Below are positions 9,201-17,132 of a stretch of 64,000 bases of DNA, piece after piece. The notes below the pieces were generated by a model. The model did not search any database, was not told where the DNA came from, and worked only from the letters and a program-made list of their open reading frames with translations. Both the position numbers and the translations under genes were made by a program. Source of the stretch: CALCHA01 sp035548175. GTDB taxonomy: Bacteria > Planctomycetota > Phycisphaerae > WQYP01. Location: contig DASZTO010000027.1 in NCBI GenBank assembly GCA_035548175.1, positions 34,718 through 98,717 of the forward strand, written 5' to 3'. Positions within the stretch are counted from its first letter, which is position 1, and each line of letters begins with the position of its first letter.

Positions 9201-10052
9201 ATCCTCTCCGCCGCCACCGTGCCCCCGCGCGAAACCACCGCCATCAACGTCGCCGCCGCGGATGTGCCCGCCCTCTACGCCGCACTCCTCTCCACCCTCC
9301 ACGGCCCCCCCGGCGCCGCGCCCGCCGCCGCCCCCGGCCGCGTCACCAACTCCCAGCTCGCCGGCAACAAACCGACCGAAATGTCCGCCGTCATCCAGGG
9401 CGACATCTCCACCGCCGACCTCCCCAAGCTCCTCGCCCTCCTCCACGACCAGGGCGCCCTGCTCGCCCAGACCGTCTCGCAAAATACCAACGCCGCCACC
9501 ATGCCCACCAAGGAAGGCCTCTCCATCCAGATCGTCTCCGCCGCAACCATCCCCCCGCGCCGCGTCACCACCCTGGGCATCGAGGTCGGCAGCGCCAGCG
9601 AGGTCACGCGCGGTCTCGATCACGTCCGCGCCGCACTCCCCGCCGCCGGACCCGCCGGAGCGAAAATCCTCGAAGACGCCGTCTCCAGCGAAGGCAACGG
9701 TCGCCTCACCGGCCGCCTCACCGCCGACGTCCCCGTCGCCGACGCCCTGAAAGTCCTCTCCGCCATCCACGACCTCGGCGGCGACGAAAAAGTCGACAAC
9801 GTACAGATCAACGCCGACGCCCCAGACACCCAATACGCCACCGAACGCATTTCCCTCTCCCTCTCCAGCCGCGGCCCCATCGTCGAATCCAACCAGGGCA
9901 TCTGGCCCACCATGCGGGCCGCCCTCTCCAGCGCCCTCGCCGCCCTCTCCTGGAGCCTCTATCTCGTCCTCACCGGCATCCTCTTCCTCCTCCCGTGGGC
10001 CCTCATCCTCTGGGTCCTCCGCAAACTCTGGAAACGCCGCGCCGTGGCTTGA
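6300..10052 (+). CDS. anti-sigma zinc finger fused to secretin N0/N1-like and DUF4349-like domains
   Basis: The 1250-residue protein begins at the ATG at 6300. An HxxxCxxC zinc site (H44, C48, C51) marks a ZAS-type anti-sigma domain, followed by one membrane helix near residues 100-120. Residues about 160-235 (PETVLNYLASAGGYRIIKP, then PVTPAQAVEALNVAL) look like a secretin N0 domain. Residues about 260-325 (TQVIPIVGADAATVVDKL to LESIPD) look like an N1 domain. A Gly-rich linker leads to a DUF4349-like segment (about 558-720) with a long coiled coil. Three diverged repeats of about 110-130 residues (SAATVPPRETTAINV, SAATIPPRRVTTLGI) and a final membrane helix near 1218 follow. No secretin barrel is present. 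Early codons end in G and later codons in C, so the gene looks mosaic. Confidence 0.78.
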   Translation: MSADDRAGAGIPEAEGMHRWVHEQMGAYLAGGLDARERAALDAHIHECAACFEAFSEARGAHLEVLRRLGAEDTGLTAGPELEDRLVKHFREATMKRNSLARLAGMSIAAAVGLAATGVLANHLVRQDRLNNPLTERLTAQLPLPGWMGGTAGPTTAPAKLTNFHFDRANPETVLNYLASAGGYRIIKPETGVQGPPITIGSPAPVTPAQAVEALNVALQADGYTMTEAGDRTLKVQPVPDAKRIASVRYGSDPSEVPDTDNTITQVIPIVGADAATVVDKLPLGPTADRSVNRSTNSIVITDSGKDVRKALESIPDANRGKDLAVGSADAARTKSDLAPQVTLFDGQRSIAASASGKGGNQSFAMSGTGTLNLSGDFNRGTQVSAGSLPVNGGLIAGNTGGKTFAGDTSMIGGALPAPITPDAWDQQLRGTTGGPGSTSGGVGGGSGFGKAAFFGGGGGRPGNINLYDQPTYAQQNINQMLADEVVGALKKRVDPGTADGHAEFQRKADFEISNDNIFQQSSNSSMPLIADVPVTGGTPFTPTTQPAAPPPPSAAAPDVAARKVIRNGTVEYEVRSFDDAYQTISSLTTELGGFVSSTSSDRLTNGKIRGTVVVRVPPEKLDKLLLQLRGIGELKNQQIAANDVTKEYVDTQSELRGLRAMEDRMLDLIKNGKGEVKDLVEAEKQLGDYRVRIEKLEGEIRYYDNLVAMATLTITAYERDIQKAAAATEQETASIDLQTETVEEKLAAARKLIDDAKGRVIDGGAKKGDNDQITAYLAADIPADKSDSVLAGLRVLGQVVHFERTRKQTLSGGGGGGGGGAATSADSTAADAPGLALQQKDTRITLTLSNLASVPPHETISMNLAVADVPAAYQALLAALRGGDAVPPATQPQAPGAMGPVGRVITSQVTGNRPEEITGNIQAEVRAQALDKILTLLRDQGLVLGQNVTQNSNGSATTEKEGLNIQILSAATVPPRETTAINVAAADVPALYAALLSTLHGPPGAAPAAAPGRVTNSQLAGNKPTEMSAVIQGDISTADLPKLLALLHDQGALLAQTVSQNTNAATMPTKEGLSIQIVSAATIPPRRVTTLGIEVGSASEVTRGLDHVRAALPAAGPAGAKILEDAVSSEGNGRLTGRLTADVPVADALKVLSAIHDLGGDEKVDNVQINADAPDTQYATERISLSLSSRGPIVESNQGIWPTMRAALSSALAALSWSLYLVLTGILFLLPWALILWVLRKLWKRRAVA

Positions 10053-10115
10053 AAAAGCGCTTCAACGGCACGCCCGCGCCCGAGTACAATTGCTGAAGAT
10101 CAACATGAGGATCCC

Positions 10116-10385
10116 ATGACCACCCTATCCGCGTCAGAAGTTCAGGCCCAGTTCGACCGGCTCCTCCGCCGGGTCATCGCCGGCGAAGAGATCGTCATCA
10201 CCCGTGGCCATAAGCCCGTGGCTCGTCTGGTTTCCGAGCGCCAGGAGCCCAAACGCAATATGAAAGAGGTTCGTAAAGCGGTCGCCGATCTCCGCCGTCT
10301 CCGGAAACAGATAGCCGCGCGCGGCGAAAAGGGCCGCATCACCCTCGCTGAAATGCGGTCGGCCATCGCGGAGGGCAGACGGTGA
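10116..10385 (+). CDS. Phd/YefM-family antitoxin
   Basis: The 89-residue protein starts MTTLSASEVQAQFDRLLRRV and continues GEEIVITRGHKPVARLVS. This is the standard Phd/YefM DNA-binding fold, in which the N-terminus forms the operator-binding dimer. The C-terminal tail (residues 50-89) is basic and helical and would wrap the toxin. The stop overlaps the start of the PIN-domain gene by four bases (GTGA), the usual arrangement of a type II toxin-antitoxin operon. It is expected to repress its own promoter in the 63-bp gap after the anti-sigma gene. The base composition is less skewed than that of its neighbours. Confidence 0.9.
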   Translation: MTTLSASEVQAQFDRLLRRVIAGEEIVITRGHKPVARLVSERQEPKRNMKEVRKAVADLRRLRKQIAARGEKGRITLAEMRSAIAEGRR

Positions 10386-10798
10386 CGCCCGCAGGTGTGA
10401 TCGACGCCGCCGTGGGACTCTCATGGGTCTATGCATCCCAGGCTACTTCGGCCACGGAAGCGCTGCTTGAGCGCATTGAAGCTGGCGAAGCCTTCGCCAT
10501 TCCTCCCTTGTGGTTCACCGAAATCGCCAACTCGCTGCTCGTGCTTCAGCGCCGAGGAAAAATTACCGCCCCCCCGAGAAAGAATTCCCTGCAGCGACTC
10601 TCTCTCTTGGATATGCAGGTCGATCCGAGTGACCCCTCCATCGCTTTCTATCACATCTCGGATCTCGCCGAAACGTACGGTTTGACGGTATATGACGCCA
10701 CCTATCTGGAACTCGCCACGCGCCGCGGGCTCCCCCTGGCTACCCGCGACGACGCACTCGCAAAAGCCGCCAGACGCGCCGGCGTGCCCCTCTTATAG
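10382..10798 (+). CDS. PIN-domain toxin ribonuclease (VapC-like)
   Basis: The 138-residue protein starts at a GTG overlapping the antitoxin stop. The PIN acidic residues are in place: Asp in VIDAAVGLSW, Glu in FTEIANSL, Asp in TVYDATYLELA and Asp in ATRDDAL. PIN toxins are Mg-dependent endoribonucleases, usually acting on tRNA or rRNA, and are held inactive by the neighbouring antitoxin. The last six bases overlap the end of the convergent purN-Nudix gene. The pair stands between chromosomal genes without other mobile features, so it is probably a stabilised small insertion. Confidence 0.9.
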   Translation: MTPAGVIDAAVGLSWVYASQATSATEALLERIEAGEAFAIPPLWFTEIANSLLVLQRRGKITAPPRKNSLQRLSLLDMQVDPSDPSIAFYHISDLAETYGLTVYDATYLELATRRGLPLATRDDALAKAARRAGVPLL

Positions 10799-11905
10799 CC
10801 CGCCTGGTGGCGCGCCCATGAGTAACCCCCCCGCATACAACCCCTGCCCGCCCGCCAGCTTCCCCGCCTCCTCCACCCCCGCCCACCGAAACCGAAACAG
10901 CTTCTCCACGCTCTCCCCAATCCGCCCCCCATCCGTCTCGTAATGCTCCCACGTCTCCGCCACATCCGCCCCCGCCGCCAGTTCATACACGTGCCGCTCA
11001 AACCAACACCCCCACTCCACGTTCCGCCACCAGAACACCCCCAGCTTCCGCACCACCCGCAACCCCTCCAGCCCCGTCTCCTCCCGCGCCTCGCGCAGCA
11101 CCCCCGCCTCCGCATCCTCCCCGTGATGCAGCGTCCCCTGCACCACCTGCGTCCCCGCCTCCGGCACATGCACATGCTCAAATACCAGCATCTCTCTGCC
11201 CCCGCCCGGAGCCGTCCGCGTGATATACGCCACCACCTTCCGCAAATACGCCCGCTCCCCCCCCCGTTCCAGCACCCCCTCGCCCCACCACCGCACCGCC
11301 TCCGGATACGCCACCTTCTCCTGCTCAAACACCCGCGCCGCCAGCGTCTCCGCCGTGTCACCCGCCTCCACGCGCACCCGCCGCTGCAAAATCACCGGCC
11401 CCGTGTCATACCGGTTGTCCGCGAAATGCACCGTGCACCCCGACTCCTTCTCCCCCGCCGCCAGCACCGCCTCATGCACGTGCCGCCCGTGCATCCCCTT
11501 CCCCCCGAACTTCGGCAAAAGCGCCGGATGAATGTTCATCACCCGCCCCTGAAAATCCTCCGGAATCGTCCACAGCGACAAAAACCCCGCCATCAACGCC
11601 AGATCCACCCGCGCCGCGCGCAGCGCCCCCGCAATCCGCTCCGAAAACGCCTCCAGCGTTCCCCCCCCCGCCCCACCCCCAGCTTCCTTCCGCGTAATCA
11701 CCTCCACCGGCAACCCCAGCCTCCTCGCCCGCTCAATCCCATGGCAGTGCCCGTTCGACGCAATCACCACCCCAATCGTCGCCCGCAACTTCCCCGACGC
11801 AATCTGCTCCGCCAGGTTCTGCAACGTCGTCCCACCGCCGGAAATCAGCACCCCCAGCCGCGGCATCGACGTCTGCTTGTCCGTCATCGCACCCTCATCC
11901 ACCAT
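10793..11905 (-). CDS. PurN-like phosphoribosylglycinamide formyltransferase fused to a Nudix hydrolase
   Basis: Residues about 14-205 match PurN, the 10-formyl-THF-dependent GAR transformylase of purine synthesis. They contain LGVLISGGGTTLQNL, the catalytic NIHPALLPKF segment and NRYDTGPVI. Residues about 215-370 form a second domain with a complete Nudix box: G-x5-E-x7-REAREETGL. Both active sites look intact. Single-domain PurN is about 190-220 residues, so this 370-residue fusion is unusual. The frame starts at 11905, overlapping the MFS gene by 11 bp. An internal ATG at 11887 has a better ribosome site and may be used. It is the last gene of the sdh operon. Confidence 0.82.
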   Translation of the reverse strand: MVDEGAMTDKQTSMPRLGVLISGGGTTLQNLAEQIASGKLRATIGVVIASNGHCHGIERARRLGLPVEVITRKEAGGGAGGGTLEAFSERIAGALRAARVDLALMAGFLSLWTIPEDFQGRVMNIHPALLPKFGGKGMHGRHVHEAVLAAGEKESGCTVHFADNRYDTGPVILQRRVRVEAGDTAETLAARVFEQEKVAYPEAVRWWGEGVLERGGERAYLRKVVAYITRTAPGGGREMLVFEHVHVPEAGTQVVQGTLHHGEDAEAGVLREAREETGLEGLRVVRKLGVFWWRNVEWGCWFERHVYELAAGADVAETWEHYETDGGRIGESVEKLFRFRWAGVEEAGKLAGGQGLYAGGLLMGAPPGGL

Positions 11906-13151
11906 GCGCCACCCGCTTCCGCCCCGCCATCACCCCCGTCACAATCGTTCCCGCCGCCAGCAACACCGTCACCCCCACCCCAATCCGCCACACCGCCTCG
12001 CGCCCCATATCCCCCGCGCCCGCCAGCGCCCCGATCGTCGGACCCACCGCCACGCCCATCCCGATCAACGCCTCATGAAATCCCGCATGCCCCCCATGCC
12101 CCGACGACACATGCATCGCATAATACAACGACGACGAATAAATCAACGCCACCGCACCGCCGAACACCACCTGCGCCGCCAGCAGCACCGGCAGCGTATG
12201 CACCGTCAGCATCAGCGAAAACGTCACCGCCAGCGCCCCCTGCGCACCCACCAGCCACCGCGCTTTGTAATGCCACCCCGCCCACACCCACACGATGCCG
12301 AACGCCGCAAACCGCATGAATGGCCACACCGACGTGATCGCCCCCGCCGCCGCCAGGTCCTTCACCCCCGCCAGATCCGCCAGCCGCAGCATCACCGGGA
12401 TCAGCACGTTGATCGCCACATACGCCAGCGCATTGGCGATCCACGCCATGTGCAAAAGCGTCTTCGCCCGCGCCCGCAACAGCGGCGAATCCAGCTCGTG
12501 CGCCGCCGACGGATCATCCGCCACAGGCCGCGCCACCCGCAAATCCGTCCCATCGCTGAACCACGCCAGCACCACAAATCCCACCAGGCTCGCCCCCGCC
12601 GGCACCACGAAAATGTTCCCCCACCACGCCCGCTCCAGCGCACCCCGCATGAAAAATGCCACAAACCCCGCCGATCCCCACGACAAGTTATACAGCGACA
12701 TCCGCGACGTCAGCCGCAATCCCCCCGGCGCCCGCGTCAACCCGCTCTCCACCGCCGGCCAGATCATCGTCGACGTAAAGTTGTACGGCAGCATCACCGC
12801 CAGCACCACCCACAGCGACGGCGCCCGTATCGCCAGCAGCCCCGCCCCCGCCGTCGCCACGCACCCCAGCGACATCACCACCACCGACCGCCGCGGCCCC
12901 CACTTCTCCGACACCCGCCCCGCCCCCAGCGCAATAAAAATGTACGTGAATCCCCAGAACGCCGACAGCCACAACCGCTGCGACGGCGCCGCATGCAGCA
13001 CCTTGTCCGCGTAGTCATAACACCCCGCCGTCAGCAGCGTGCACGCAAACGAATTCGCGAACTCCACCCCATACCACGGCCACAGCCGCGGACGCCGCCC
13101 GATCCCCGCGCAATCGCTCGTCCCTTCCAAGGCCCGCGCCCCGCCGCTCAT
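11895..13151 (-). CDS. major facilitator superfamily transporter
   Basis: The 418-residue protein has about twelve hydrophobic segments with a central cytoplasmic loop (LRVARPVADDPSAAHELDSP) and the loop 2-3 motif GRVSEKWGPRR typical of MFS carriers. The ATG at 13151 overlaps the sdhB stop (ATGA), so translation is probably coupled. This decides the start over the longer frame that runs upstream. The substrate is unknown. Its place between succinate dehydrogenase and the purine enzyme might suggest an organic anion or metabolite exporter, but that is only a guess. Confidence 0.85.
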   Translation of the reverse strand: MSGGARALEGTSDCAGIGRRPRLWPWYGVEFANSFACTLLTAGCYDYADKVLHAAPSQRLWLSAFWGFTYIFIALGAGRVSEKWGPRRSVVVMSLGCVATAGAGLLAIRAPSLWVVLAVMLPYNFTSTMIWPAVESGLTRAPGGLRLTSRMSLYNLSWGSAGFVAFFMRGALERAWWGNIFVVPAGASLVGFVVLAWFSDGTDLRVARPVADDPSAAHELDSPLLRARAKTLLHMAWIANALAYVAINVLIPVMLRLADLAGVKDLAAAGAITSVWPFMRFAAFGIVWVWAGWHYKARWLVGAQGALAVTFSLMLTVHTLPVLLAAQVVFGGAVALIYSSSLYYAMHVSSGHGGHAGFHEALIGMGVAVGPTIGALAGAGDMGREAVWRIGVGVTVLLAAGTIVTGVMAGRKRVAHGG

Positions 13152-13936
13152 TTCGCAAAGAATTTCTTGATCGAATACACCGTCGCCGCACGGCCCGCCC
13201 AGCCCCAGGTATCCGCCAGCGGCAATTCCTTCGGGCACACCTTCACGCAGTTCTGCGCGTTGCCGCAATCGGTGATCCCCCCCTCGCCCATCACCGCCTC
13301 CAGCCGCTCGTCTCCGTCCACCTTCCCCGTCGGATGCAAATTGAAATACTGCACCTGCGCGACCACCTGCGCCCCCACAAACGCATTGTCCAGCGTGAAC
13401 TGCGGGCACGCCTCCAGGCAGCATCCGCACGTCATGCACCGGCTTAATGCGTAGCGCTCTTCCTGCTTCTTCGGATCCATCTTCGGCCCCGCCCCCAGCT
13501 TGTAATACCCATCCACCGGAATCCATCCCTTGATCCGCTTCAGATTCTCAAACATCCGCGTCCGGTCCACCACCAGATCCCGAATGATCGGAAACTTCGA
13601 CATCGGCTCAATCGTGATCGGTCCATCCCCCTCCGCCGCCCGAATGTGATCCACCAGCGCCGAGCACGCCTGCCGCGCCTTCCCGTTCACCACCACCGTG
13701 CACGACCCGCACACTTCCTCCAGGCACGCCGCGTCATAATTGATCGGCGAAGTCTTCTTCCCTTCCGCCGTCACAGGCTCCGCCGCGATCGCCCGCAGCA
13801 CCGACGTCAAATTCATGTTCGCCTTGTAAGGCAGCGAAAACGTCTCCCAGTACGCCGCCGTGTCCGGCCGGTCCTGCCGCTTGATCTTCACCACGATCGG
13901 CGCCGTCGAACCGCTTACTCCATGCCCTGCGCTCAT
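13148..13936 (-). CDS. sdhB: succinate dehydrogenase/fumarate reductase iron-sulfur subunit
   Basis: The 262-residue subunit carries all three clusters. The 2Fe-2S cluster sits in CLEEVCGSCTVVVNGKARQAC, quoted here as CLEEVCGSC plus the later Cys. The 4Fe-4S cluster is in CMTCGCCLEACP and the 3Fe-4S/4Fe-4S ligands are in CGNAQNCVKVCP. It passes electrons from the flavoprotein to quinone at the inner membrane face. The start is an ATG at 13936 behind AGGTGGTGA. It follows sdhA by 38 bp and overlaps the MFS gene. The order C-A-B without a separate sdhD marks the B. subtilis-type two-haem enzyme. Confidence 0.95.
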   Translation of the reverse strand: MSAGHGVSGSTAPIVVKIKRQDRPDTAAYWETFSLPYKANMNLTSVLRAIAAEPVTAEGKKTSPINYDAACLEEVCGSCTVVVNGKARQACSALVDHIRAAEGDGPITIEPMSKFPIIRDLVVDRTRMFENLKRIKGWIPVDGYYKLGAGPKMDPKKQEERYALSRCMTCGCCLEACPQFTLDNAFVGAQVVAQVQYFNLHPTGKVDGDERLEAVMGEGGITDCGNAQNCVKVCPKELPLADTWGWAGRAATVYSIKKFFAK

Positions 13937-13974
13937 TCACCACCTATTGCCAATAATTCACTCACACCGATCCG

Positions 13975-15933
13975 TCACCGCGCCGCTACCGCCTCCGCCG
14001 CCTTCGCCCCCGCGCCGCCGCCACCCGTCGCCGTCTTGCCATACGTCCGCGCCTTGGGCGCGAACAGCGACGTGTCCACTTCCGCATACGACAGCTTCGG
14101 CTTCGGAAATTCATCCGGACCTACCCCGTCGCACGTCACGATCGTCGTCTTCAGCCACTTCTCGTCATCCCGCGGATAACACCGGTCATCCAAAGGCACG
14201 TCGTGCCGCTCCGCCAGATCGTCCGGCACCTTGAAGTGCGCCCCGCGCGATTCGTCCCGCGCGATCGCCGCCGTCGTGATCGCTTCCGACAACGCCAGCA
14301 TGTCCCGCACCGCCTTCGCGAACGTCAACGTGTTGTTCGTCCACGTCCCCGTGTCCGGCATCCCCAGATTCTTCTCGTACCGCGTCTTGAGCTCCTGGAT
14401 CGTCTCCAACGTCTGCCGCAGTTTCTTGTTCACCCGGATGATCGTCACGTTGTCCGACATCGACTTGCCCAGCAGCCGGTGCAGCACGTACGGATTGTCC
14501 GTCCCCTGCGCTCCCAGAAGCTTCCGCTCCCACGCCTCCTGCGCCTTGGTCGCCGTGTCAAACATCTTCGGCGACGCCTCCTCCGATATTCCCGCCGCCT
14601 CGCCCAGGTACGTCTTCACGCAAGGCCCAAGCACCAGCCCCGTCGTGATGCAGCTCAACAGCGAATTCGCCCCCAGCCGATTCGCCCCGTGATACTGGTA
14701 ATCCGCCTCGCCCGCCGCATACAGCCCGGGAATGTTCGTCGCCTGGTTCCGCGGATGCTTCGCCACCAGCCCGCCCGTCTTCTCGTCCTTCACGAAATCC
14801 ACCCACAGCCCGCCCATCGAATAATGAATCGCCGGATAAATCTTCATCGGCTCCAGCAGCGGATCGACCCCCACGAACTTCTCGTAAATCTCCAGAATGC
14901 CCCCCAGCTTCCGCTTCAGCGTCGCATACGGAATCCCCGTCGCCCGCTCCGTCAAGTCCAGGTACACCATCTGCCCCCCGCCGATGCCAAACCCCTGCTC
15001 GCAGATGTAGTAAATCTCCCGCGTCGCAATGTCGCGCGTCACGATGTTGCCATACTTCGGATATATCCGCTCCAGAAAGTAATCCCGCTCCCCCTCCGGT
15101 ATGTCGTTCGGATGCCGCGGATCCCCCTTCTTCTTCGGAACCCACACCCGCCCGCCCTCGCCACGCGCCGATTCGCTCATCAGCCGGCATTTGTCCTCGC
15201 CCGGAATCGCCGTCGGATGCACCTGCACAAATTCCGGATTCGCCAGCCGCGCCCCCGCGTAATAACACCGCGCCGCCGCAGACCCCGTGCAGATCGTCGA
15301 CATCGTGCTCTGCCCGAAAATCAGCCCGTTGCCCCCCGTCGCGATCACCACCGCATCCCCCCGGAATGACCGTATCTGCATCGTCCGCAGGTCCTGCGCC
15401 ACGATCCCCACGCACCGCCCCTCCGCATTCAACACCGGCGACAGAAAATCCCAGAACTCATATTTCTTCACCAGCCCCGCCACCTCCCACCGCCGCACCT
15501 GCTCGTCCAACGCATACAAAAGCTGCTGCCCCGTCGTCGCCCCCGCGAAATGCGTCCGCTTGTACAAACTCCCGCCGAACAGCCGCAAATCACGGTTCCC
15601 CTCCGGCGTCCGATTGAACGGCACCCCCAGCCGGTCCAGCAGATCGATCACCCCCGGCGCCATCGCCGCCATCTCCATCACCGGCGGCTGATTCGCCAGG
15701 TAATCGCCCCCCAGCAGCGTCTCCGAGCAGTGCTCCACCTCCGAATACCCCTGCTGCCGCGCCACCTCGTTGCACGCGTTGATCCCCCCCTGCGCGCACA
15801 CGCTGTGCGACCGCTTCACCGGCACCAGCGAAAACAAATCCACCTGCACCCCCAGCTCGCAAAGCTTCATCGTCGTCGCCAGCCCCGCCAGCCCGCCCCC
15901 GACCACTATCACCCGGCTATTTGCTCGTGCCAT
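13975..15933 (-). CDS. sdhA: succinate dehydrogenase/fumarate reductase flavoprotein subunit
   Basis: This 652-residue protein has the N-terminal FAD dinucleotide fold (VIVVGGGLAGLATTMKLCEL), the SHSVCAQGGINA segment whose His binds FAD covalently, and the succinate-site regions MSESARGEGG and GANRLGANSLLS. The length suits the family. It oxidises succinate to fumarate, or the reverse, on the cytoplasmic side of the membrane. The C-terminal tail is Ala/Gly-rich. It lies 48 bp after sdhC and 38 bp before sdhB on the same strand. Confidence 0.96.
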   Translation of the reverse strand: MARANSRVIVVGGGLAGLATTMKLCELGVQVDLFSLVPVKRSHSVCAQGGINACNEVARQQGYSEVEHCSETLLGGDYLANQPPVMEMAAMAPGVIDLLDRLGVPFNRTPEGNRDLRLFGGSLYKRTHFAGATTGQQLLYALDEQVRRWEVAGLVKKYEFWDFLSPVLNAEGRCVGIVAQDLRTMQIRSFRGDAVVIATGGNGLIFGQSTMSTICTGSAAARCYYAGARLANPEFVQVHPTAIPGEDKCRLMSESARGEGGRVWVPKKKGDPRHPNDIPEGERDYFLERIYPKYGNIVTRDIATREIYYICEQGFGIGGGQMVYLDLTERATGIPYATLKRKLGGILEIYEKFVGVDPLLEPMKIYPAIHYSMGGLWVDFVKDEKTGGLVAKHPRNQATNIPGLYAAGEADYQYHGANRLGANSLLSCITTGLVLGPCVKTYLGEAAGISEEASPKMFDTATKAQEAWERKLLGAQGTDNPYVLHRLLGKSMSDNVTIIRVNKKLRQTLETIQELKTRYEKNLGMPDTGTWTNNTLTFAKAVRDMLALSEAITTAAIARDESRGAHFKVPDDLAERHDVPLDDRCYPRDDEKWLKTTIVTCDGVGPDEFPKPKLSYAEVDTSLFAPKARTYGKTATGGGGAGAKAAEAVAAR

Positions 15934-15981
15934 ATCGAAAACCCTGCGTCCTGAATTCGCGTACCTGCTTTCGCCGTCAAC

Positions 15982-16965
15982 CTAGCGCGTCGCCGGCGAC
16001 GGCACACGCTGCTCGTCTCCCGGAATAATCGGCGTCCCCGGTCCCGTCGTCGCTCCCGCGTTCACATCCTCCGACGTCTGATAGTCCAGCGTGTGCGTCG
16101 CTGACTCCGGCAAACTCGGCTTCCCCATCACCGCGAACGCCGCCCACGCACCCGTCCCGATGATCAGCAAAATGATCCCAAAGCCCAGGCACACGTGCCC
16201 CCACCGCCGCTGGGCGCTCGCCGTGATCGTCAGCCCCCACGCAATCGCCGATGTCCACAACCCGTTCGCCCAGTGAAACACCGCCGACCATATCCCCAGC
16301 AGGTAAAATCCCGCGATCACCCCGTTCGCCACCGGATGATCCATGCCCCACCCATACTTCAATGCACCCGCCGTCGACTGATACGCCAGGTTCTGCGCGT
16401 CAAACAGCGGATAATCCGGGAACGGCACCACGTACTTCGGATCGTTGTGGTGCAGCTTCGCCGCTATGTCGTTGATCCCACCCAGGCCCCACTTGTGCAG
16501 CGTCCCGATGTGAAACGCAAGGAACAGCAGCAGTATCACCGCCGTCCACCGCTGAAGCGCGTACCGCACGTTCCCGCCATATGCATACTTCGTCGTGTTG
16601 AATTTCACCCCCGCCCACGTGATGTAAATCCCGTACAGCATGTGCACCAGCAGCGGAATGAATATCGCCGTCAGCTCGATCAGCGGCAGCATCGGCGACA
16701 ACGCGTGTATGTGATCCACGTTCTGCTGGTACGCCTTCGGCCAGAACCCCGTGAAGTTCACCAGCAGGTGCACCGTCACATACGCCCCGAACACCAGCCC
16801 CATCAGCGAATGAAACCGCCGCAACGCAAAATGCCGCCGGCCAGGCGCTTTCCCATACGACGGCGCCTGCGCGTACGTCGCGCCACGCGCCGCGGCGCCC
16901 TTGCCCGTTCCCTCACTTGTTCCGGCTCCGGTTGAACGCGCGGCGGGAGACTCCAGTATGCTCAC
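15982..16965 (-). CDS. sdhC: succinate dehydrogenase cytochrome b558 subunit
   Basis: This 327-residue membrane anchor starts at a GTG at 16965 with AGGA upstream. After a 45-residue polar N-terminus come five hydrophobic segments with the haem-ligand His residues expected in b558 proteins (RRFHSLMGLVFGAYVTVHL, quoted in part, plus LLVHMLYG, LAFHIGTLHK and VFHWANGLW). The C-terminal 50 residues are polar and Pro/Thr-rich, beyond the usual family length. It anchors SdhAB and transfers electrons to quinone. It is the first gene of the operon, and its promoter should lie between 16966 and the divergent mscS-like gene. Confidence 0.92.
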   Translation of the reverse strand: MSILESPAARSTGAGTSEGTGKGAAARGATYAQAPSYGKAPGRRHFALRRFHSLMGLVFGAYVTVHLLVNFTGFWPKAYQQNVDHIHALSPMLPLIELTAIFIPLLVHMLYGIYITWAGVKFNTTKYAYGGNVRYALQRWTAVILLLFLAFHIGTLHKWGLGGINDIAAKLHHNDPKYVVPFPDYPLFDAQNLAYQSTAGALKYGWGMDHPVANGVIAGFYLLGIWSAVFHWANGLWTSAIAWGLTITASAQRRWGHVCLGFGIILLIIGTGAWAAFAVMGKPSLPESATHTLDYQTSEDVNAGATTGPGTPIIPGDEQRVPSPATR

Positions 16966-17132
16966 GGAGAGGTCCTTTCTCGGTCCCCGCAGCTCTATCC
17001 CCCTGCGGTTCAGACCAGCACCTGATTCTAGGAGTTTGCGCCCCCACCGGCAAGAGACCCACGCCCCTTCTTCCCTCGCCTTCCCAACGCCACCACGCTA
17101 TACATACCCCGTCCTGTTTTCCCGGAGAACCC

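Noticed and set aside
7875..9833. Minus-strand open frame opposite the anti-sigma fusion
   Set aside because: The plus frame has clear DUF4349-like and repeat structure. The minus frame is low-complexity Gly/Asp/Glu.
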